The notes under the pieces are model-generated. The model saw only the letters and a program-made list of their open reading frames with translations. It was not told the DNA's origin and made no database searches. Below are positions 1-9,870 of a stretch of DNA of 64,000 nucleotides, one piece after another. How positions within the stretch are numbered: position 1 is the first letter of the stretch; each line of letters begins with the position of its first letter. Location: positions 372,001 to 436,000 of the forward strand of contig JAHLKI010000014.1 in assembly GCA_025602905.1 (NCBI GenBank), in the 5' to 3' direction. The position numbers were made by a program, and so were the translations under genes. This stretch comes from Phlyctochytrium arcticum. Lineage: Eukaryota > Chytridiomycota > Chytridiomycetes > Chytridiales > Chytridiaceae.

Positions 1-448
1 TTATCGGTAGCGGTAACTGCTTCCACCATTACCCGCTGATGCATCAGCGTCCTTTTTGGATTCCTTCCTCTCTGCAAAGAAAAACCATCTCGTTAATACA
101 CGTCGAATCTGACATCGGTACCAACGGGGAAAACTCACTCTTGTAGAAGGTGAATGCTCCAAATCCCAGGCCGGCCGCCACAATTACTCCCATAATGATG
201 GCACCAGCCCGCTTGGTCAATACAGACTTTACTGACTTGACAAAGGCGTTTGGGGATTTGACGGTGGATGGGTAGGCAAAGACGGTGGTTTTGGCAGAAC
301 TGGGGGAGCCGGATGATGTTGGGAATAGGTCAGAGATGGAAGGAAATCGAGCGTCGGGGTGCGTGTTCATGTAGGCTGATCCGAGAAGACAGCCGCCAAT
401 GATGGTGGCCGAAGCCAGGCTGGAAACGGCGTGGGTCAAGTTGGACAT
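1..448 (-). CDS. Small two-helix membrane protein, unknown function
   Basis: Two exons (448-139 and 71-1) joined across a 67-nt intron with a GTGAGT donor and TTTGCAG acceptor give a 126-residue protein. The stop codon is the first triplet of the window, so the gene is complete. There is a hydrophobic stretch near residues 8-27 and a stronger alanine/glycine-rich one near 80-100, followed at once by a basic segment (YKKRKESKK) and a Gly/Ser tail. This fits a two-pass or anchored membrane protein with a cytosolic basic tail. I do not recognise the family. It is divergently arranged with the TRA2-like gene, about 320 bp apart. The splice model is well supported because the reading frame continues cleanly. 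The role is unknown. Confidence 0.6.
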
Positions 449-768
449 GGCGAGGTCAAGGCAATTGTAAAGTCGGCAAGTCTTCCACTTTTCGAACCGC
501 CGCTTGGAGATTCAAGGTGCGAATTCTCTGGTGGCAGACCCGTTTCAAGGCGCGTTTGCGGCAAAGCCACGCAAAGCGCTAGGCTGACCAAGTGGCTTGT
601 GCGGGATCATGTGACTGGCAGTTTCAGTTTGGCACTTTCTGAACAGAGCAACTTTTTCCCTTGGAACAGTGACATTGATCTCACTTCTAATGACGACTGA
701 TATGAACGGCCACGTTGAGGTTGGTATAAGGTGCTAGCCAAGTTCTCTTTCATTTTTGGCTAATCAGC
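449..768. promoter_or_regulatory. Divergent intergenic promoter region
   Basis: About 320 bp separate the starts of the leftward two-helix protein gene and the rightward TRA2-like gene, so both promoters must lie here. No TATA box or other motif stands out. Confidence 0.4.
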
Positions 769-2205
769 ATGGTAATTCAGGAAGAGTACCCGCCCCACTC
801 CGAGGTTCGAGGCAGGTCGCCCTCGCCCCTTGCTGAAATAAAACGGGGTCGCAGTGGCAGCCGTAGCCCTGTCGCCGACGTTATGCGACACCGCAGTCAA
901 AGTCGAAGCATCTCTCGTGATCGTGCGCCTCCTAAAGCCAGGTAAGCAAGGATTGCACTGACATCCCCTTTCTGCCGCACATGGGTATGTGGGGTCTTTT
1001 TTGTTGATGGTGGGGTTGATGGCTATTCTTCGCTAGCTGCAATATGCTCGGAGACTAGTCGTTGAAGGAAGACAAGAGTTTCTTTTTTGGAATCTGAGAG
1101 ACGCAAGGAAAGAAGTTTCAAATCAGCCCAATTACATGAACATGAGAAGCGACTCTTTGCTGCAAATTTATTTGATGATCGTCAAAGCTGTCAAATCAGA
1201 CAAGTTGGGCAAGGCTGGAAGATGGATCCTTTGCAAGAGAACTTTGAAGAAAGAAAACCCTTGCTGCAACCTGCTGGCGCAACATGAAGAAAACATCAAT
1301 TTTGGTCAAAAACTAAACCGAGCAAAACTTTCCTTTCAATTTCATGTTTGCTACTCCATGTGTTCCCAGATCTTACCGGTAGGCTCATACTAGTTGCACC
1401 AGAGATGCGAAGACAATTTATTGATTTGTTTATGGTAGATCTCGCTCGCGATCTCGTAGCCGTTCTCCCCCTCGGCGGATGGCTGGAGGTCCCCCACCAC
1501 CCCGAGGCCGCCGTGATGATCGAGTGCGGGTAAGTTGATGTCTTTTTTCTTTGGCAGGGGCATTCCATGCTTAGCTTTTGTGAATTTTAGGAAAACCCCA
1601 CTCCTACCAATGTTCTGGGGGTTTTTGGATTGAGTTTGCACACTCATGATGAAGATTTGGAAAAGCTTTTCAGCCAGTACGGTCGCATCGAGAGCTGCAA
1701 GATTATTTACGATCACTGGGTATGTTTCCAAGTCGTGATATTCTCTGTTGCAATAAAATTGTTGCTGATCAAAAGTTTCCTGACAGACCCGTAAATCGCG
1801 TGGATTCGGATTTATTACATTTTCTGACCAAGCCGGAGCGACTGCCGCGCGTGACGAATTGAACGGAACCGTAAGTCGAATGTGAATGTGACCCTTTTCA
1901 TCAAGAATGCTGATTGCCTTGACTCTATCTAGTACTTGCACGATCGTCCTATGCGCGTCGACTACTCGCTCACCAAGCGCGCCCACAGTCCCACTCCCGG
2001 CCGTTACATGGGACAAGATGTTGACCGTCAGCGTTCCGACCGGGATCGTGGTGGTTACCGTCGCGATGAATACCGTGGTGGTCGTGATCGTGACCGTGAT
2101 TACGACCGTCGCCGCCGCGAGCCTTCCTACTCTCCTCCTCGCCGCCGTCGCTCCCCCTCTCCTCCCCGCCGTCGCCGCAGCCCCAGTTACGACTCTCCCC
2201 GTTAA
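769..2205 (+). CDS. tra2: Transformer-2-like SR splicing factor (RS-RRM-RS)
   Basis: Five exons: 769-941, 1439-1529, 1591-1719, 1787-1870 and 1933-2205, giving 249 residues. An N-terminal Arg/Ser-dipeptide region (RSRSRSRSRS across the exon 1-2 junction) is followed by one RRM with NVLGVFGLSLHT as its RNP2 region and SRGFGFITF as RNP1. The linker RPMRVDYSLTKRAHSPTPG is diagnostic of the Transformer-2 family. The C-terminus is again Arg-rich with RRRRSPSPPRRRRSPS-type repeats. Family knowledge: nuclear sequence-specific activator of alternative splicing that binds GAA-rich exonic enhancers. Intron 1 (942-1438, 497 nt) is far longer than the other introns here (57-67 nt). Tra2 genes elsewhere regulate their own splicing, so this intron could hold a regulatory exon, but that is inference. 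Confidence 0.93.
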
Positions 2206-2622
2206 TTCGCGTTTGGCTTTCTCTAAGAGCTCTTACTAGTGTGGTTGTGCCATATTTGTTTATTCATGTATTTCTGTTCAAAGTCCCATATTTTACGTTG
2301 GTCAATGGTGGCACTGTCATGCAAATGCATATGACCGCTTTGTTTGGACAACCTGAAACAAGGCCGTGCGCCGCAAGTTTCTCGACTTTTTGAGGGTACT
2401 GACGTTTTGTTTATTTTGACCAGCATTAGCGCAAAAAGGAAAAAGGAGAATCTCTTATACTGCCAATACATTCTGGGATTGCCGATACTCAAAAAGTTGC
2501 CGTTGTTATTGTTAAAGAATTCTGTACCGTCCATTCACTGTGAACTTTTCGCCAAAGACATCTTCCACCGAGCCGGATAGGAATATTGGTTGAACGCTTC
2601 TTACGTCTGGGACGCACTTAGT
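2206..2622. other. Intergenic, no gene seen
   Basis: About 420 bp between the TRA2 stop and the PP2C start. I see no conserved coding frame. It must hold the 3' UTR of one gene and the promoter of the next. Confidence 0.5.
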
Positions 2623-4650
2623 ATGGCAGTGATGGGTCCAACAGAACCTGTAGCACTTCCTATTCTCGACACAGTCCCAACCTCTTCCGCCTACCGCTCT
2701 CCTTCGCTACATGGAAGTCCACCACCCCCACCACCCAGTGCAGCCTACTCGTCTCCAACGTCCCCTCTCGCAAACAGCTTACCACGACCCACCATAGCCA
2801 GTCCGCAAAAGAAACGTTTGAAGGTCGGCGAAGACACGAGTGGAGAGACTGTCGAGTCACCGTTGACCTCTACTTTACTGGGTGAAACGCCAGAAGGACA
2901 GGCGACAGTCAACGCGGAGGTTGCCCCTGCCGCAGAGAGTGTCGAGCATGGCAAAGGATTCGGCAGTGCGGGATGGCATCATGAGGTGGCATGGGCGGTG
3001 GCAGCAGAGAAGGGATATCGCAACAAATTTATCAACTCGTATGCCGGACCGGCTGCGCAGATCCCGATTCACCCGGACTTGGAGGATGTGTATTGGCCGG
3101 GCGAGGGCGAGACACCCACCGTTGTTGTAAAGTCACAAGAAGGAGGGGGAGAGGCCCAGGGAAGCGTGACAGCCGAGAATCAAACGCGACAAAGTAATCG
3201 ATTTGTCTTGCCCAGCGGCATGCATGTATTTATACTGGCGGACGGACATGGGGGAGTGGAAGCACCACGGTTCTTTGTGAAGCGGATAAGTTCCGAGATT
3301 CGCACGATCTTGGAGTCTCGAGATTGGGACTTTAGCGATTCTCAGCAACAATCCGATTTTCGAGCGGCCATCCACACGATTTTTCGGATTCTTGACGCTG
3401 CCTACGCATCGCGTAAAGTGGAAGAGTATCGCAAGTGGATGGATAGTGGTAGTGATGCTGCCGATCGCCCAGATGATGACGGATGTACTCTGCTGGTCAA
3501 TGTGCTCTGTGACGGCTGGCTCTGCAACATCAATGTTGGCGATTCGCGCACGATTGTGGGCACTCCCCGACGCAACGCACTCTATGGGAATTCGGGAAAC
3601 TCTCCTCAGCAGAATTGGTCGTGTTCCGACTCTTCCAATTCCAGCGCTTCTTCATTCCTCGACTTTACCCTCCCGCAGGATCCGCGGGGAAGCTGGCAGA
3701 CTATTTTTGCGTCAAGCGACCACAACATGACACACCCAGCCAAGATTCACCACATCAACGCGACAGGCGGGCAATTCGTCTATCCCTTTGGCTCATTAAA
3801 GACCGTTACCATCTATCCCTCAGAAACACCGCCCGACAAGCCCTATACCGAGTTGGCAGGAATGCGGATCTATCGCCCGCCAACCCCGCAAATAAAAGCT
3901 GTTGGAGTCTCGCATCGCCGTACACTCAACCTCTCCGCCACAATGGGCGACCTGCTTTTCAAAGTTGAGCCTGCCGTTTTGAATTGCTTGCCGGACGTGG
4001 AATTTGTGCCGTTGGATCCGCATGTGGATCATATTCTGGTCGCTGCAACGGACGGTGTATGGGATCATATGAGGGAACAGAACCCGGAAAGGCAAAGCGA
4101 GCTTGTTCTATGTTGTGTGGCGGCCTGGGTCGAAGGGATGTGGGACTGGACGGTATCGGATCCGGCTATTCCTCCTTTGAATGCTGGGGGTCCTTCTGAT
4201 CACCAAGTCATGCCATCCAATGCAAGCTCAACTTCCTCCTCATCAATCACATCGGACGCGCGTGGGCTACGGAGCACGGACGTTTCCTTTGACTCGGCCA
4301 TGATGTCGGGAGTCGGAACTGCGGTCGAAACCGGTCTTGAATCAAGTAGTCGTCATTCATCTCTCACCACAATGGACTCTTCAACATCCTTACCCCCTCC
4401 TCACCCCCAAACCCAAACCCAATCTCTCACCCTCGCTCAGCGGTTATCCCACGCAACCCGCATGCTTATCGAGCGCGAAGGACAACACCGAGCCCGGGAA
4501 CAAGAACAAACAAGACAAGGACAATTAGGGTATTCACCAGTGACCCCCGATCTCAGCCTTCGCTCTCCGCCAGAACTGTATTATGGGGGTCAGTTCCGGT
4601 ACGACGATGCAACAGCTTTTGTCTTGTATCTGAAGGCATCCAAAGCATGA
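2623..4650 (+). CDS. PP2C-family (PPM) protein phosphatase, divergent, intronless
   Basis: A single open frame. The first ATG in frame is 2623, giving 675 residues; an upstream extension would need a TTG start. PPM-family metal-site motifs are readable in order: LADGHGG (about residue 203), GWLCNINVGDSR with the conserved GDSR (about 305), VAATDGVWDH (about 475) and a terminal DDATAFVLYL in place of the usual DNxT motif. Aspartates expected to bind Mn/Mg are therefore largely present, so activity is plausible. The enzyme class dephosphorylates Ser/Thr. The N-terminus (about 110 residues) is Pro/Ser-rich and probably disordered. Long Ser/Thr/Gln-rich insertions lie between the GDSR and TDG motifs and again after TDG, making it roughly twice the size of a minimal PP2C. 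No signal peptide or membrane segment is seen. Confidence 0.85.
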   Translation: MAVMGPTEPVALPILDTVPTSSAYRSPSLHGSPPPPPPSAAYSSPTSPLANSLPRPTIASPQKKRLKVGEDTSGETVESPLTSTLLGETPEGQATVNAEVAPAAESVEHGKGFGSAGWHHEVAWAVAAEKGYRNKFINSYAGPAAQIPIHPDLEDVYWPGEGETPTVVVKSQEGGGEAQGSVTAENQTRQSNRFVLPSGMHVFILADGHGGVEAPRFFVKRISSEIRTILESRDWDFSDSQQQSDFRAAIHTIFRILDAAYASRKVEEYRKWMDSGSDAADRPDDDGCTLLVNVLCDGWLCNINVGDSRTIVGTPRRNALYGNSGNSPQQNWSCSDSSNSSASSFLDFTLPQDPRGSWQTIFASSDHNMTHPAKIHHINATGGQFVYPFGSLKTVTIYPSETPPDKPYTELAGMRIYRPPTPQIKAVGVSHRRTLNLSATMGDLLFKVEPAVLNCLPDVEFVPLDPHVDHILVAATDGVWDHMREQNPERQSELVLCCVAAWVEGMWDWTVSDPAIPPLNAGGPSDHQVMPSNASSTSSSSITSDARGLRSTDVSFDSAMMSGVGTAVETGLESSSRHSSLTTMDSSTSLPPPHPQTQTQSLTLAQRLSHATRMLIEREGQHRAREQEQTRQGQLGYSPVTPDLSLRSPPELYYGGQFRYDDATAFVLYLKASKA

Positions 4651-5501
4651 TCGTAAGCCCTACTCCTGTTCCTACATTACCCCATCCTTTGGACTCTTTG
4701 CCATTTTAAAAAAACACACTTCCCAACCCCAACCAATTTTTTTCCTTTTTGTAAAATAGACCATTCGCATGATGACATCCTGTAAAGTTTTCTTTCTTTG
4801 TGGTTTTAATGAAAGCCAAAAATCCCCCTATTTTCCTATTCAAATGTTGCTATTTTCATTTGGCGCAAGAATATTCTGTAAATTCATGTCGTTTGTTCGA
4901 AATTCGAAATAACAGTCTAAAATGCGGGTCCTTCTCATGAACGCAGTGATTTTCTTGAACAATATTTAACACATTGGCTATTTCTTCTCCCTTTCTTCTT
5001 TTCCATCCCTTGTAAGATCCCTTTTTAACGGCCTTTGTTCTGTTGAAAACCCAGGAAAAACCCAGGAAAACCCTGTTGACGAACGATGAATCAAAGTCCA
5101 TTATGCCTTTTCTGGACAAACCCTAACCGGCGCTTCACGACCCAGCGCGAACCGGCGTTCCCAAAGCTGGGTTCGAAGCCGCGGATTTCGTTGACGGATT
5201 CCACAGTTTTGCCTTGCCTGGATAACGGGGGGTAGCGATCGGGGGGCTTATTGCAACTGGGCGACGACTGGAAAGAGTACAGGGCAGGGTGCCGTGCTGC
5301 TTGGTGCAGAAGAACAAGATCGAAAGAGCGGGGACTTTCTCGAATTCAAGCGCTGGGCAATTCACAGCGATATCTTGATATCAAAGTAATATCTGCTGCT
5401 TTCTCTGGCATATCGGGTCACTGTAGATATCGCAACCGAAAGCAAGCTATCAACTCCGGGACTTTTGTGCGGGTCGGGACGGTGCATGAGCAACAGCAGC
5501 C
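4651..5501. other. Intergenic, AT-rich, no gene seen
   Basis: About 850 bp with homopolymeric A and T runs after the PP2C stop. A direct repeat of AACCCAGGAAAA occurs near 5047-5070. No frame here looks coding. The distal part carries the promoter of the next gene. Confidence 0.45.
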
Positions 5502-6929
5502 ATGACAGCCCCCCACCCCGGCGTCGATTTGCTGCCGGATCAACCCCTCGCGGACGGACGCCACGATGAGAATGGAACGATTATTGATACAGTACCCAGC
5601 AACAACCCCACTTCTCCATCTGACGCACCATGGTTGAACATTAGCGGCGTTTCGCTAGCGGGAATCATTATCGCAGGGTTTATCGCGGTCGGTCTTGCCA
5701 TGGTTGCGCGACTGTGGTATGTGCGCCGGAGAAGGGGGAAGGCCGCAAGGTTGGGAGGTGAGGCTACCGCCAGGCAGTCAGTAGACAATTCAAGTCTTGG
5801 CCATAAAATTACCGTGGATGCATCAGGGCAGGAAATGTGCATGTCTCAAGATCGTCGCCCCCCTCACGACGGAGCTGGTGGTGATCAGATTGAGCATATT
5901 GACATTGTGATACAGCCTCGAAATTCAGGCACCACGTCAAATTTAACATCTTTGCTTGGAAGGTCCATGAGTTGTCGACCACCAATAGAGTTCAATCCAC
6001 CTCTAGCCCCCGATGTACACGACATTATTTTCCCGCCAAGTCTTACACCCCCCCGAGGATTTTCTCGAATATTGGCGGACGTTCTTCTTCCCGGAATACC
6101 AGCCATTGTCGAGCACGCCCCAACTTCTACCTCCCCTTCCCATTCCGACTCTGAATTCCACTATCCCCCGCACTCAAATCAAGAATACGCAGATAATCCA
6201 TATCGATGCTGTCTCGATCAACCTCATCCTTCGGAAGATACATTTACATATACAATATCAGCCACACCATATTCTATCGCAACGGATGCTTCATCAACGG
6301 GTAAGCGCACGCTGGGGGCCTATGACGACGCTTTCGAGCAATGGGCTATGGAATCTACAGGGACTGGCATGTCGCGACACTCGATACCACTAGGACGATC
6401 AGGCACTTCACCGTCATCACTCTATCCCCCTTCGATCCACGAGCCCTGCTCACCCGGCGTTTCACACCTGGTTGTTCCTTATCGAACGACGAGATCTCCT
6501 TCTCCGCAACATGAATCGGGCGATTACTTTGGAGCTGCTGCTGAATCATCATCGCATCAAAACATGCTCTATCCGCGCCCAATACGAACATCTTTCCCTT
6601 CGAACGCACCCGTAGTCCCCTTATGGGGCCTGCGACGAAGCCAAACATTATCACACCCGTCTACATTCAATCCCATCAGGACATCCCACCGTCATTTAGA
6701 ACGGTCTACACCCTCTGTCATAACAAGCGATTCGCGACCAAATAAACCTACCCGTAGTATATCGTTTGACGTACTGTCGGGAATGGACGCATCATCACAT
6801 AATGCGGACGACCGTCTGGGTAACTTGATGCTTGAGATAACTACGACACGCCCGGAAGGCAATGGCAATCGGAATGCCACAGATCAACATCCTGTGCACA
6901 GCATCAAAGAATCCATTCCAGAGGGATGA
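5502..6929 (+). CDS. Single-pass membrane protein with long disordered tail, unknown function
   Basis: An open frame of 475 residues starting at an ATG in good context (AGCCATGACAG). The N-terminal 46 residues include two N-glycosylation sequons (NGT and NIS). A hydrophobic helix follows at about residues 48-68 (SLAGIIIAGFIAVGLAMVA), then a stop-transfer run RRRRGK. The remaining 400 residues are Ser/Pro/Thr-rich and lack recognisable domains. This suggests a type I or type III plasma-membrane protein with a cytosolic tail, such as a sensor or adaptor; the family is not recognised. The last third is matched by a decayed inverted copy at about 9657-9870, so this gene is one arm of a local inverted duplication. 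Confidence 0.65.
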   Translation: MTAPHPGVDLLPDQPLADGRHDENGTIIDTVPSNNPTSPSDAPWLNISGVSLAGIIIAGFIAVGLAMVARLWYVRRRRGKAARLGGEATARQSVDNSSLGHKITVDASGQEMCMSQDRRPPHDGAGGDQIEHIDIVIQPRNSGTTSNLTSLLGRSMSCRPPIEFNPPLAPDVHDIIFPPSLTPPRGFSRILADVLLPGIPAIVEHAPTSTSPSHSDSEFHYPPHSNQEYADNPYRCCLDQPHPSEDTFTYTISATPYSIATDASSTGKRTLGAYDDAFEQWAMESTGTGMSRHSIPLGRSGTSPSSLYPPSIHEPCSPGVSHLVVPYRTTRSPSPQHESGDYFGAAAESSSHQNMLYPRPIRTSFPSNAPVVPLWGLRRSQTLSHPSTFNPIRTSHRHLERSTPSVITSDSRPNKPTRSISFDVLSGMDASSHNADDRLGNLMLEITTTRPEGNGNRNATDQHPVHSIKESIPEG

Positions 6930-7426
6930 GTTCACTGACTCCTTCTTTTGGACTGGGCATTTTTGCAATCATTCGCAAGCAAAACGATCCGACAGGGCAG
7001 AGCCATAAAACCGTTTCACGTTTACGGTGCCTCAGTAGGCCCCCGTTGCGTACCCCTGACAATGACTTTCCTATGTACATGTGTGAATCTTTATTAGCGC
7101 GAGGTGTTTTTGAACATGTCGCAAATCTGTATGTATAATCTGGCGAGTAAAGACTGGTATATCGTAAATAGAGGGGACGATTTCATGGTGAGAAGAAACG
7201 TTTTCCATAGGGCACAAACTTCTGGCGGGTCAGACCTCATTTCCCACATATCTACATACTTGCGAATAACTACTGTACATGAAAAATATGATGGGCACTA
7301 AACCTTACTCCCTCCCTCATAACTGGACGAACTCCTCAACGATTCGTCGAGTATTGAGAGAGGAAGCAAAGCCTAATGTTAAAAGGCAGAAACCCCATTT
7401 GTACACCGGTGTCTGTACCAAGAAAG

Positions 7427-8316
7427 CTACCACCCATCAGTCGTAAAAACGTACCCAAGACAAATCCTCACTTCATAAGGAGTAGTATGAACCCGAGGAC
7501 AATTCCTCAAAGTGTCGAATCCTGCCACGGCCCGTAAAATTTCCCTTCCGAGTTCACAGATCCCCGGCGGGGAATCGAGTGTCTGGGAATGTTTTTGAAA
7601 ATCAAACTCCCTCTTTTCGTGGACCAAATAATAACCTGGTCCAGCTGCATATAATCTCCCGGGACCAGAGAGTAGGGATGATTCGGCACCCTCCGCGGCC
7701 AGATGCCGGCAAAAAGCTTCGAGGACCGCGTCTTCCGTCCCAGCTGAGTGGGGCAGGATAAGCTCTAACAGAAAGTTTGACACAAAAATTAGGACGGTAT
7801 CCATTGGATTTCCGATTCATGTATTTTACCTGGTCCAGGCTTGTCGTCGATGAGGTCAATACGTAACAATGTCCCTCGGACAGTTGGTCGAAATCTCGAT
7901 ACCAAGAGCATTGGTTCTTGACCCGTCGGAGAGTACTGGTTGGAGAATAGCGTCGGACGTATGCAGGAAATGCTTCAGACCGAAAGGTTACGACCGTTTT
8001 CTGATAGCAATGCTCCTCTGGGTGGTAGGCTAGGATGTTGATCTTGACCAGTAGATCCTCAATGACTCTCAGCTCATAGGGCTCTTCTCTGGTATTGGCA
8101 GCGATTTGGTCGCTTGGGCAGATTTCGGAACCATTTTTGAATCAGCGTCATTGATCCGCAAATATTTGCATATGTCGTCTCGTTGTGCAGTGACTAAAGT
8201 GGGGGGCTCTTAATTTCAACCATCAGGGGACGAGGTTTCTTGAATCTGAAGTATGCTTTGCATGAAAGGTTAAGTTCGCTACGGAAGAAGGAAGAACGCC
8301 TTCCAAAATGTACCAT
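7427..8316 (-). pseudogene. Broken copy of the small ubiquitin-like/Crinkler-header-like family
   Basis: Read leftwards, this is homologous to the gene at 8604-9128. Shared blocks include AYFRFKKPRPLMVEI against IYFTYKKPRVLSVQV, and EEPYELRVIED against KEQPYELKVIEE. To follow the homology the frame must shift twice: once in a run of six C near 8204 and once in a run of five A near 8133. In each case one extra base would restore the frame. Downstream, after a likely intron (GTAAAA...TTAG near 7768-7833), pieces of the family's 3' end recur more than once, including FEELSSGS and the terminal YVFTTDGW at 7427. This points to a pseudogene or composite of decayed copies. The two homopolymer shifts alone could also be assembly errors. 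Confidence 0.6.
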
Positions 8317-8603
8317 GATGTCAATCCTCAAAGAGATGCGCGAGTAAGTCCATCGTAGTAGGCTGAAGAAAGTACAGGTCCTGTCTATATTCTTACCGCC
8401 CTCCTCATAAGGCGGCAAAAAATAGATAGTCCCGGCAGTGAGTACCGGTAAGATAATTGACAGATGATCTGGAACGGACGGATCACCGAAAGGACGCGCA
8501 AGTGCTGGCGCGACGACCTCTTGCACATCCTGATGCACTTCTCTTAGCTGTTTCTTCGAATCTACTCTGAATGACTTGTATGCATCTCCCTAAACATTAA
8601 CAT

Positions 8604-9128
8604 CATGGTATGTTTTGGAAGGATTTCTTTGTCCTTTTTTTTTAAATCGACCTAACCTTTTGTGGAATGCAGCCGACGACTATTTACTTCACGTACAAGA
8701 AACCCCGCGTGTTGAGCGTCCAGGTTGAGCAACCAGCATATACACAACAGGCCACTGTAGAGATAGGTAAACTTCTTTGCATCCAAGGTCTGGGACCGTA
8801 CGACTTTGGACTGTTCAGAGGTGCCGTAGAAATTCCCCCTACCGATCCAATCATTGGAAACAGCAAAGAACAGCCGTACGAATTAAAAGTCATTGAAGAA
8901 GATCCGGTTTCTGTACACATCCTCTATTTTAATCAATTTGATCAATCTTTCCGCCATACCAAGGCAACTTTTACAAGTCAGTTTCAGTTGACACGGTTTT
9001 TGCATAAATCGGACGCCTCGCTTCTTCCGGTGGATTCGAAAGGACAACCGACGGATCTTCCTCGGACTCGACAATTTGAGGATTTGTCTTCGGGTTCATG
9101 CTACGTTTTCACGACCGATCGGTGGTAA
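8604..9128 (+). CDS. Small protein of unknown family, ubiquitin-like or Crinkler-header-like pattern
   Basis: The open part encodes about 153 residues. Two starts are possible. One is ATG at 8667. The other is ATG at 8604-8606 followed at once by a 66-nt intron (GTATGT...AATGCAG) and resuming at 8673. The homologous opposed copy shows the same ATG|GTA arrangement, which favours the spliced form; both give nearly the same protein. The pattern YFTYKKPRVLSVQVEQP...VEIGKLLCIQGL...FGLFRGAVEI resembles a ubiquitin-like fold, and HIL after a conserved VIEEDP block recalls Crinkler N-terminal regions. This assignment is weak. No signal peptide or membrane helix is seen. The protein ends in CYVFTTDRW, an ending shared with the neighbouring copy. 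Confidence 0.5.
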
Positions 9129-9190
9129 TTTTGTCTGTAAAGATACCGTTGTGCAAATGTGATTTCTGTCCACTACCATGCAGATGTCCT

Positions 9191-9246
9191 TCCCTCATAA
9201 CTGCGAATCACTGAATACTCCATCGGGTCCGTCCAGTTATGAGGGA
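9191..9246. repeat. 13-bp perfect inverted repeat (hairpin)
   Basis: TCCCTCATAACTG at 9191-9203 pairs exactly with CAGTTATGAGGGA at 9234-9246 across a 30-nt loop, about 60 bp after the stop of the small gene. One arm also occurs in the left half of the inverted duplication (about 7312-7325, CCCTCCCTCATAACTGGACG). It may be a transcript-end structure or the ends of a tiny mobile element. Confidence 0.6.
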
Positions 9247-9656
9247 GGGAATTAGTCTTCATCACGTCGCTCAAACTGTGTGGAAAGAACATATTAGACA
9301 ATCTGAACCGGTCTCACTGCACAATTGACAATATGGCAGTCCTTCTTCGCAAGAAGTTTTGTGTTCATGGATGATGTCTCTTTGTACCAGTCTTTATTTT
9401 GCCAGATAACACCTCGAGGTATTAAATAATTCACACATATACAGAGCAAGATCATCAGTGTAAAGACGCAATCGGGGCACTGGAAACGTGAAACGGTTAT
9501 GATCCTGTCCCTTGGACCATTCTACTTGCGATTGGTGCAAAAATACACTCAGTACAAACCACGCGTCAGTCATGTCGAATGGATACTTCGGCGCTACGCG
9601 AGGAATTAGGCTCTGTCGTATTCGAGTTTTGTTGCCCGGATTGTCCACTGTGATGA

Positions 9657-9870
9657 TGCTTCCGTGAACGACAGCACGCCAAAGGATATGGTATGGCTAG
9701 GTGTGCTTGGCCGAAAATCGCTTGAAACTACCCAGGGTGTAGGTTATTCTGAAGGACGGTGGGATGCTTTGAGCGTGCGATTGTATGTAGATGCGTGTGA
9801 TAATGTTTGGATTCTTTGCAGGCCCCATAATGGTACTATGGGTGAGTGGGAAGGGCAAGGTTTTTGTTTG
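9657..9870 (-). pseudogene. Decayed inverted fragment of the 5502-6929 membrane-protein gene
   Basis: On the minus strand the translation reads PIVPLWGLQRIQTLSHAST, closely matching PVVPLWGLRRSQTLSHPST in the intact gene. The match continues at nucleotide level through the segment equivalent to 6600-6785 before stop codons and indels break it. Similarity beyond about 9870 is too weak to call by eye. The long plus-strand frame across 9664-10158 is the antisense of this relic and is not treated as a gene. Confidence 0.75.

Larger units (their letters stand above)
6600..9870. repeat. Large imperfect inverted duplication
   Basis: The reverse complement of 9657-9870 aligns with about 6600-6785, sharing for example TATGGGGCCTGC and CCAAACATTATCACAC. 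The reverse complement of about 9385-9440 aligns with 7060-7165, sharing TAAAGACTGGTA and ATGTGTGAAT. The small genes at 7427-8316 (-) and 8604-9128 (+) are homologous and opposed. The pairing of the two ATG|GTA start regions (8314-8316 and 8604-8606) places the axis near 8460. Arms differ by indels and by extra material in the left arm. Order: membrane gene (+), small gene (-), axis, small gene (+), membrane-gene relic (-). Inference: an ancestral convergent pair was duplicated in inverted orientation and has since decayed. Confidence 0.8.

Noticed and set aside
1087..1393. Short open frames within TRA2 intron 1
   Set aside because: Overlapping frames with no homology; the splice sites around them join conserved Tra2 sequence exactly.
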